Source of the DNA: Chloroflexota bacterium
Lineage (GTDB): Bacteria > Chloroflexota > Anaerolineae > JAAYZQ01
Direction: 5' to 3'
NCBI GenBank assembly: GCA_018606645.1
Contig: JAGVRI010000015.1
Coordinates: 35,280 to 99,279, forward strand
Length of the DNA: 64,000 bases
This document shows, piece by piece, positions 58,489 through 64,000 of the stretch. Each line of letters begins with the position of its first letter. The stretch's first letter is position 1. The notes beneath the pieces were generated by a model, which ran no database searches, was not told the origin of the DNA, and saw only the letters and a list, made by a program, of their open reading frames with translations. Both the position numbers and the translations under genes were made by a program.

Positions 58489-58737
58489 TCAACTCCGCTC
58501 CAGAATCTCAGTGACCACCCACCGCTTCTCACGGCTGAGGGGGCGCGATTCCACCATTCTGACCAGGTCGCCGATCTGACACTCGTTTCTGGCATCGTGC
58601 GCTTTGTATTTCTTGCGCACGTTGATCACCTTGCCATACAAGGGGTGTCGTTTCTTATGCTCCACCTGGACCACGACGGTCTTGTCCATTCGGTTGCTCA
58701 CGACACGGCCGACCAACTTCCTTCGCTGCTTTCTCAT
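58489..58737 (-). CDS. rpsQ: 30S ribosomal protein uS17
   Basis: The product has 82 residues. [38 protein letters not shown] and [20 protein letters not shown] are diagnostic of this OB-fold protein of the 30S body. It overlaps rpmC by 4 nt. Confidence 0.98.
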   Translation of the reverse strand: MRKQRRKLVGRVVSNRMDKTVVVQVEHKKRHPLYGKVINVRKKYKAHDARNECQIGDLVRMVESRPLSREKRWVVTEILERS

Positions 58738-58949
58738 TTTGCCCCCTGTTCCTGTACGCGCTGCAACTGTTTTGCCCTGAGAATAGTGCTCAAGCGGGCG
58801 ATCTCCCTCCGCATTTGGCGGAGTCGGGCGCTATTCTGCATCTGGCCTGTAGAAAATTGAAAACGCAGATTGAACAGTTCAGCATACGCATCATCCAGCC
58901 TGCGTTGAATTTCCTCAGGCGTCATTTCCCAAATCTCACGAGACTTCAT
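58734..58949 (-). CDS. rpmC: 50S ribosomal protein uL29
   Basis: The product has 71 residues and two helices. [40 protein letters not shown] and [11 protein letters not shown] fit uL29, which lies at the tunnel exit and binds trigger factor and SRP with uL23. It overlaps both neighbours by 4 nt. Confidence 0.97.
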   Translation of the reverse strand: MKSREIWEMTPEEIQRRLDDAYAELFNLRFQFSTGQMQNSARLRQMRREIARLSTILRAKQLQRVQEQGAK

Positions 58950-59374
58950 TCCGCTCCTCCGACCACCTCACTGCGAGTGACAAAGCGGGTTTTGATCGGC
59001 AACTTGTGACTTGCCAATCGCATCGCCTCCCGGGCCGTATCTTCTCCAACTCCGGAGAGCTCAAAAATCATCCGGCCCGGTCGAACAACCGCTACCCAGT
59101 GGTCCACCGCCCCTTTCCCTTTGCCCATGCGAGTTTCAGCCGCTCTGGCGGTCACCGGTTTATCCGGAAAGACCCGGATCCACAGTTTTCCGCCCCGTCG
59201 CACGTAGCGGACAATCGCCCGACGCGCAGCCTCAATCTGTCGGCTGGTCATCCAACACGGTTCGAGGGCCTGCAAGCCATAGTCGCCGAAGGAGAGGGTG
59301 TTCCCCCGGGTGGCCTTGCCCTTCATCCGCCCTCGATGCTGCTTCCGATACTTGGTGCGCTTTGGCATCAACAT
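58946..59374 (-). CDS. rplP: 50S ribosomal protein uL16
   Basis: The product has 142 residues. [40 protein letters not shown] and [20 protein letters not shown] are conserved. uL16 sits by the A site and the peptidyl transferase centre. Confidence 0.98.
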   Translation of the reverse strand: MLMPKRTKYRKQHRGRMKGKATRGNTLSFGDYGLQALEPCWMTSRQIEAARRAIVRYVRRGGKLWIRVFPDKPVTARAAETRMGKGKGAVDHWVAVVRPGRMIFELSGVGEDTAREAMRLASHKLPIKTRFVTRSEVVGGAE

Positions 59375-59406
59375 GATTCTTTCCTCCGAGTCGTGGTCAG
59401 CGCTCC

Positions 59407-60075
59407 CTAGAGACTGCTACTAGCTTCCACGCTCTCCCTTTCGGGTAGCACTTCCCCTTTATAGATCCAGACCTTGATCCCGATCCGACCAAAGGTCGTC
59501 AACGCCTCAGCCTGGGCATAATCAATGTCCGCTCGCAATGTATGTCGTGGGACTCGTCCTTCCCGCTCTGTCTCCTGACGGGCCATCTCGGCCCCGTGCA
59601 ATCGTCCGGCGCAGGTCACCATGGCCCCCTGGGCGCCAAAGCGCATTGCCCGCTGGACCGCCTGTTTCATGGCCCGTTTGTAGGAGATGCGACGTTCAAT
59701 CTGCTGGGCAATACTCTCCGCTACCAGATAGGCATCGAGTTCGGGGCGTTCGATCTCCTGCACATCCACATGGACCTTTTTCTGGGTCAGGTCCTCCAGC
59801 TTCTTGCGCAGGATATTGACATTCTGACCTTTGCGCCCAATCACGATCCCCGGCTTGGCCGTCCAGATCTTGACCGATAACTGCTTGGCTCTCGGGAAGC
59901 GCTCGATCTCGATGGTCGAGATGCCAGCATGCCCCAATTCGTCGCGGATCATCTTGCGGACCCGAAAATCCTCCACGAGCAGTTCGGCAAACTCACGTTT
60001 CTCCGCATACCAGCGAGCTTTCCAATCTTTGATATACCCCAGCCTGAAGCCATATGGATGTACTTTCCGCCCCAT
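59407..60075 (-). CDS. rpsC: 30S ribosomal protein uS3
   Basis: The product has 222 residues. [20 protein letters not shown], the KH domain motif [19 protein letters not shown] and [20 protein letters not shown] define uS3, part of the mRNA entry helicase site. It is 10 nt after rplV. Confidence 0.98.
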   Translation of the reverse strand: MGRKVHPYGFRLGYIKDWKARWYAEKREFAELLVEDFRVRKMIRDELGHAGISTIEIERFPRAKQLSVKIWTAKPGIVIGRKGQNVNILRKKLEDLTQKKVHVDVQEIERPELDAYLVAESIAQQIERRISYKRAMKQAVQRAMRFGAQGAMVTCAGRLHGAEMARQETEREGRVPRHTLRADIDYAQAEALTTFGRIGIKVWIYKGEVLPERESVEASSSL

Positions 60076-60085
60076 GTCATGCCCC

Positions 60086-60442
60086 CTAACTCTCAGTAGG
60101 CGCTCGTTCGCGCAAGATTACTTTGATATGGGATGACCGCTTCCGAATTGGTTTGAACCGACCTCGTGCCCCAAAGCGGCGCCAGCGACGCATTGGGCCC
60201 GGATCAGCCGAAATATGAGCAATATACAGGTCCTCCGCTGCCATCCCAAAATTGTTTTCTGCATTGGCCACTGCCGAATTGAGCAATTTGTACACCGACC
60301 TGGCAGCCCGGTGCGGCATGAGCTTCAGAACACTGAGCGCCTGCTCTGCATCCATTCCCCGCACCCGATCGACTACCAACCGCACCTTGCGCGGCGATTG
60401 CCACACGTATCGGCTCTCAGCCCGGACTTCAAAATCCTCCAT
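60086..60442 (-). CDS. rplV: 50S ribosomal protein uL22
   Basis: The product has 118 residues. [35 protein letters not shown] and [20 protein letters not shown] match uL22, whose loop lines the exit tunnel. It is 14 nt after rpsS. Confidence 0.98.
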   Translation of the reverse strand: MEDFEVRAESRYVWQSPRKVRLVVDRVRGMDAEQALSVLKLMPHRAARSVYKLLNSAVANAENNFGMAAEDLYIAHISADPGPMRRWRRFGARGRFKPIRKRSSHIKVILRERAPTES

Positions 60443-60456
60443 CGTTCCCTCTCTCC

Positions 60457-60741
60457 TTACCTGGTCCGGGTCTTTCGTTCCTTCTTGGTATGACCCCGGA
60501 AAGTACGGGTCGGCGCAAATTCACCAAGCTTATGACCGACCATGTTCTCGCTAATATAGATCGGTACATGGCGTCGCCCATCGTGGACCGCAATGGTATG
60601 GCCGACCATTTGAGGGAAGATGGTCGAAGCCCGCGACCAGGTCTTCACCACCCGCTTAGGCACGCCTGGCCGGTTCATTTCCTCGATCCTCCGCAACAAC
60701 TTGGGATCTACGTAGGGTCCTTTCTTCAGCGATCTCGACAT
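60457..60741 (-). CDS. rpsS: 30S ribosomal protein uS19
   Basis: The product has 94 residues. [40 protein letters not shown] and [18 protein letters not shown] are diagnostic. uS19 lies in the 30S head with uS13. A 62-nt spacer separates it from rplB. Confidence 0.99.
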   Translation of the reverse strand: MSRSLKKGPYVDPKLLRRIEEMNRPGVPKRVVKTWSRASTIFPQMVGHTIAVHDGRRHVPIYISENMVGHKLGEFAPTRTFRGHTKKERKTRTR

Positions 60742-60803
60742 CTCTTACCTCCAGTTCCCGTGCACCATGGCAATATTCCCAGCCAGTTCCTGCACCCGGC
60801 GCC

Positions 60804-61637
60804 TCATGCCCGTTTCTTGCCACGCCGCCGCACGATCCATTTGTCGGTGGCCTTGTTCTTTCGTGTTTTGTACCCCAGGGTCGGCTTTCCCCAGGGAGAC
60901 TTGGGGCCCGGCATCCCGATCGGGGACCGCCCTTCCCCACCTCCGTGAGGATGCGAATTCGGATCCATGGCCGAACCCCGGACGGTCGGACGGAACCCCA
61001 GCCAGCGCTTGCGACCGGCCTTGCCGAGCGAAATGTTCCCGTGATCGGTATTGCCCACCTGGCCCACCGTCGCCATGCACTGGACATCGATCAGCCGCAC
61101 TTCACCGGACGGGAGTCGGACATGGGCATATTTTCCTTCCTTGGCCAACAGTTGAGCCGACGTACCCGCCGCACGGACCAATTGCCCTCCCCGGCCTCGA
61201 TACAACTCGATATTGTGAATGGTCGTTCCCACCGGGATATTCATCAACGGCAACGCGCTTCCCACCCGTGCCTCGGCGTCTGGCCCGGACATGACCGTAT
61301 CCCCGACTTTGAGACCCAGCGGAGCAATGATATAGCGCTTTTCTCCGTCGGCATACACCACGAGAGCGATCCGTGCGGAACGGTTGGGATCATATTCGAT
61401 CGCCGCCACCCGGCCCGGGATCCCGAACTTGTCCCGCTTGAAATCGATCACTCGGTACCGCCGCTTATGACCTCCTCCCCGATGGCGAACCGTGATTTTG
61501 CCTCGAAAATTACGCCCGGCGCTTTTCTTCAGCGGCTGCAACAGCGATTTTTCTGGACTGGTTCGGGTGATCTCCTCAAAGGTGGAGACACTCATCCCCC
61601 GCCGTCCCGGCGAAGTTGGCTTGTAAACTTTTAGCAT
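60804..61637 (-). CDS. rplB: 50S ribosomal protein uL2
   Basis: The product has 277 residues. [40 protein letters not shown] and [20 protein letters not shown] are the signatures; the last holds the conserved His near the peptidyl transferase centre. The start is [15 protein letters not shown] at 61637. Confidence 0.99.
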   Translation of the reverse strand: MLKVYKPTSPGRRGMSVSTFEEITRTSPEKSLLQPLKKSAGRNFRGKITVRHRGGGHKRRYRVIDFKRDKFGIPGRVAAIEYDPNRSARIALVVYADGEKRYIIAPLGLKVGDTVMSGPDAEARVGSALPLMNIPVGTTIHNIELYRGRGGQLVRAAGTSAQLLAKEGKYAHVRLPSGEVRLIDVQCMATVGQVGNTDHGNISLGKAGRKRWLGFRPTVRGSAMDPNSHPHGGGEGRSPIGMPGPKSPWGKPTLGYKTRKNKATDKWIVRRRGKKRA

Positions 61638-61682
61638 CTCTCTACCCCCTACACACAACCTGCGGCTACGTTCGCGGTCTGG

Positions 61683-61973
61683 TTAGACCCCCTCAAAGAA
61701 CTCCTGAATTCGTTCGCCGGGAGCCAGCGTGACCACGGCTCGCTTCCACGCCGGCCGGGAAACGATAACTTTTCGGCCCATTCGACGGCGTTTGGGCTTG
61801 AGCACCATCGTGTTGACAGCTACCACCCGCACATCAAAGATTTTCTCCACTGCTTCCTTGATCTGATGTTTGTTGGCCCGGCGGTCCACCTCAAAAATAT
61901 ACTGGTTATGATCGCGTTGGTAGTCTGTTTTTTCCGTCAAGATGGGACGTTTCAACACTTGATACACATTCAT
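61683..61973 (-). CDS. rplW: 50S ribosomal protein uL23
   Basis: The product has 96 residues. VYQVLKRPILTEKTDYQRDH, FEVDRRANKHQIKEAVEKIF and RRMGRKVIVSRPAWKRAVV fit uL23, the main docking site of trigger factor and SRP at the tunnel exit. It starts 12 nt after rplD. Confidence 0.98.
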   Translation of the reverse strand: MNVYQVLKRPILTEKTDYQRDHNQYIFEVDRRANKHQIKEAVEKIFDVRVVAVNTMVLKPKRRRMGRKVIVSRPAWKRAVVTLAPGERIQEFFEGV

Positions 61974-61985
61974 CGCCCTTCTCCC

Positions 61986-62615
61986 CTACGCCGATTGACC
62001 CAGGAAGCTCTCGATCACCTGCACCGAGGCCAGGGGCATAACAACATACTCATATTGGAGCAGATCACGCACATTCAGATACTGCGCCACCAATGTCCTG
62101 ACTTCCGGCAGGTTACGGACCGAACGCAGGATCACCTCATCCCGCTGCGGCAGCAAGATCAAAGCCGACGAGGTAATCCCCAGATTGGTTAACATCGCCT
62201 TGATCTCTTTGGTCCTGGGTTCGGACATCGTTAGATCATCCAACAGCACCAATTGCGACCCGGCTGCTTTTACCGACAAGGCGGAACGCAACGCCTGACG
62301 ACGCATCTTGCGGGGCATTTTTTGCTCATAACTGCGGGGAGTCGGTCCAAACACAATCCCTCCTCCTCGCCAGTGTGGTGCGCGAATGCTCCCCTGACGA
62401 GCGCGCCCGGTCCCTTTCTGTCGCCAAGGCTTCCGGCCTCCCCCGCTGACTTCACCTCGTGTCTTGGTCTTATGAGTCCCCAGTCGTGCATTGGCCAACT
62501 GGCGCAGCAGCGCCTGATGCATCAACGCCTGGTTGACCGGGGCTGCAAAGATAAAATCCTGTAGCTCGGCTTCACTGACCTGCTCGCCTCGAACGTTATA
62601 AACAGGCACTCGCAT
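61986..62615 (-). CDS. rplD: 50S ribosomal protein uL4
   Basis: The product has 209 residues. The tunnel loop KTRGEVSGGGRKPWRQKGTG, ARQGSIRAPHWRGGGIVFGP and the C-terminal RSVRNLPEVRTLVAQYLNVR define uL4. In E. coli it also represses the S10 operon. The ATG at 62615 (MRVPVYNVRGEQV) is preferred to a TTG at 62621. Confidence 0.98.
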   Translation of the reverse strand: MRVPVYNVRGEQVSEAELQDFIFAAPVNQALMHQALLRQLANARLGTHKTKTRGEVSGGGRKPWRQKGTGRARQGSIRAPHWRGGGIVFGPTPRSYEQKMPRKMRRQALRSALSVKAAGSQLVLLDDLTMSEPRTKEIKAMLTNLGITSSALILLPQRDEVILRSVRNLPEVRTLVAQYLNVRDLLQYEYVVMPLASVQVIESFLGQSA

Positions 62616-62660
62616 GGACAATACTCCTCATCATACCTCTTGATAGCAGGCGATCGGGAC

Positions 62661-63320
62661 TCATTTGCGTGCCTTTTTCAGCAATCGGGTCTTGCGCGCT
62701 TGGCGGATCAACAGCAATCCATTCTGCGCCCCAGGCACTGCGCCACGCACGACCAAGAGATTTCGTTCTGGATCCACCATCATGATCTCAAGACCTTGTA
62801 CTGTGACTCGCTCATTCCCCATGTGGCCCGGCATTCGCTTTCCCTTCATGATGCGACCCGGTGTTTTGCACGCTCCAATCGAACCGGGCGCACGAAGCCG
62901 GTCCGATTGGCCATGGGTCGTGGGTCCCCCGCGGAAACCGTGACGTTTGACCACGCCGGCAAAGCCTCTACCTTTGGAGGTGCCGGTTACATCCACGTAC
63001 TCCCCTGCTTCAAAGAGGTCCACCGTTACCTTCTGCCCCTCCTTAAAGCGGGACGCGTCTTCTTCGTCCATTCGAATTTCGCGCAGATAGCGCAACGGCG
63101 GAAGATCGCTCTTCCGCAGATGTTGCAACTGAGGCTTGTTCAGCCGCTTGGGTTTGACCTCCTCAAACCCCAATTGGATGGCTGAATAGCCGTCGCGCTC
63201 GATTGATTTGACTTGGGCCACAAAACAGGGTCCAGCCTCGATGACCGTGACCGGAATGACCTCTCCTCGCTCGTTAAAGATCTGGGTCATCCCGATCTTT
63301 TTGCCTAAAATTCCTTTCAT
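62661..63320 (-). CDS. rplC: 50S ribosomal protein uL3
   Basis: The product has 219 residues. [40 protein letters not shown] and [20 protein letters not shown] are conserved. uL3 starts large-subunit assembly and reaches the peptidyl transferase centre. A 167-nt structured spacer lies between it and rpsJ. Confidence 0.98.
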   Translation of the reverse strand: MKGILGKKIGMTQIFNERGEVIPVTVIEAGPCFVAQVKSIERDGYSAIQLGFEEVKPKRLNKPQLQHLRKSDLPPLRYLREIRMDEEDASRFKEGQKVTVDLFEAGEYVDVTGTSKGRGFAGVVKRHGFRGGPTTHGQSDRLRAPGSIGACKTPGRIMKGKRMPGHMGNERVTVQGLEIMMVDPERNLLVVRGAVPGAQNGLLLIRQARKTRLLKKARK

Positions 63321-63436
63321 CTTCTCTTACCTCCCAGGGACTGTCAGGCTAGGCAGACCTGCATCATCCCTCCAAGCTGGCAGTTTGCGGGCTCTGCTGG
63401 CCCTGCACTTGCCAACCCGATCCGATTCACCATGAT

Positions 63437-63470
63437 CAGCCTGGGGCCTCAAGCGATTAGCCCAAGGCTG
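63437..63470 (-). other. Hairpin in the rpsJ-rplC spacer
   Basis: CAGCCT with AGGCTG (63437-63442/63465-63470) plus GGG/CCC after one mismatch form a stem of 9 pairs. More GC-rich pairing (GGGC/GCCC near 63390) follows toward rplC. This might attenuate or regulate the S10 transcript; no T-run is present. Confidence 0.4.
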
Positions 63471-63487
63471 TGACAGATTTTCAGTTG

Positions 63488-63796
63488 TTAAAGTTTGATC
63501 TCGATGTCCACCCCGGCCGGTAATTGCAGACGCATCAGTTGATCGACCGTTTTGGATCCAGGTTCGATCACGTCGATCAAACGTTTATGAGTTCGGATCT
63601 CGAACTGTTCCCTCGAATCTTTATCAATGAACGGGGACCGGTTCACCGTGAACCGTTCAATGCGAGTTGGCAACGGCACAGGCCCTACTACCTGAGCACC
63701 CGTTCGCTCTGCTGCATCCACAATCTGGCGCGCCGACTGATCGAGGATCCGGTGATCGAAAGATTTAAGTCGAATTCTGATCTTCTGCTTGGCCAT
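63488..63796 (-). CDS. rpsJ: 30S ribosomal protein uS10 (NusE)
   Basis: The product has 102 residues. [40 protein letters not shown] and [19 protein letters not shown] are diagnostic. uS10 also acts as NusE in antitermination with NusB and NusG. It follows tuf by 47 nt. Confidence 0.99.
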   Translation of the reverse strand: MAKQKIRIRLKSFDHRILDQSARQIVDAAERTGAQVVGPVPLPTRIERFTVNRSPFIDKDSREQFEIRTHKRLIDVIEPGSKTVDQLMRLQLPAGVDIEIKL

Positions 63797-63843
63797 AGTT
63801 TTCCTCGAATTTAGGTCCTGAGCGCGGAGGCTTCACTCCCGGC

Positions 63844-64000
63844 TTATTCCAGAATCTTGGTGATGACGCCCGCGCCCACCGTCCGGCCCCCCTCGCGGAT
63901 GGCGAACCGCGAACCGGCCTCCAACGCCACCGGCGCAATCAGCTTCACCTTCAGGTTCACATTGTCCCCAGGCATCACCATCTCCACCCCCGGCGGCAAC
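63844..64000 (-). CDS. tuf: Elongation factor Tu, C-terminal end (cut by window end)
   Basis: The last 51 residues are visible: [20 protein letters not shown], then [20 protein letters not shown] and the stop. This is the domain III end of EF-Tu, which brings aminoacyl-tRNA to the ribosome. tuf before rpsJ is the usual str-S10 junction. The GTPase domain is outside the window. Confidence 0.97.
   Translation of the reverse strand, partial: LPPGVEMVMPGDNVNLKVKLIAPVALEAGSRFAIREGGRTVGAGVITKILE

Overview
The window comes from a Chloroflexota (green non-sulfur) type bacterium, probably of the Anaerolineae/Caldilineae sort. This is inferred from moderately high GC, exported proteins with long Thr-Pro linkers, a mevalonate-pathway decarboxylase, an HrcA/CIRCE heat-shock operon, LysM-PA14 surface proteins and a complete S10-spc-alpha ribosomal cluster. 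No 16S rRNA is present, so the rank below phylum is uncertain. Clean TTGACA-17-TATAAT-like promoters can be read in front of many genes.

Layout. 1-2800: end of a DUF429 gene, a hairpin-rich gap, an exported LysM-PA14 protein and a CBS-ACT protein. 2857-7239 (minus): zinc-ribbon membrane protein, RseP protease, an IscU-IscX fusion, mevalonate (di)phosphate decarboxylase and a DUF6506 protein. A consensus promoter reads into a ~480-nt structured RNA or leader at 7240-7730. 7780-14644 (plus): CIRCE-controlled hrcA-grpE-dnaK-dnaJ-prmA-rsmE. 14659-17288 (minus): class V PLP enzyme, sirtuin, endonuclease V. 17339-20102 (plus): acyltransferase, CDP-alcohol phosphatidyltransferase, Ca2+/H+ antiporter. 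20240-26537 (minus): asnS and a MacAB-like export operon with a beta-propeller lipoprotein. 26909-36576 (plus): S1 protein, clpC, radA, PIN-TRAM membrane protein, kinase-like protein, cysS, rlmB-type methyltransferase. 36567-40653 (minus): propeller-CapA lipoprotein, an exported amidotransferase-like lipoprotein lacking its catalytic His, and a methyltransferase. 40938-44084 (plus): a 1048-residue CHAT-protease protein with CBS-like repeats. 44081-45954 (minus): dcd, cupin and uracil-DNA glycosylase. 46318-64000 (minus): ribosomal/transcription/secretion cluster from tuf to rpsI.

Most genes are housekeeping: chaperones, translation, protein export, DNA repair and proteolysis. The best candidates for undescribed biology are the lone CHAT protein (40938-44084), the strongly promoted structured RNA (7240-7730), the IscU-IscX fusion (5082-5723) and the exported degenerate amidotransferase next to a propeller-CapA lipoprotein (36567-39879). 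No CRISPR array, rRNA, tRNA, intact insertion sequence or prophage was seen.
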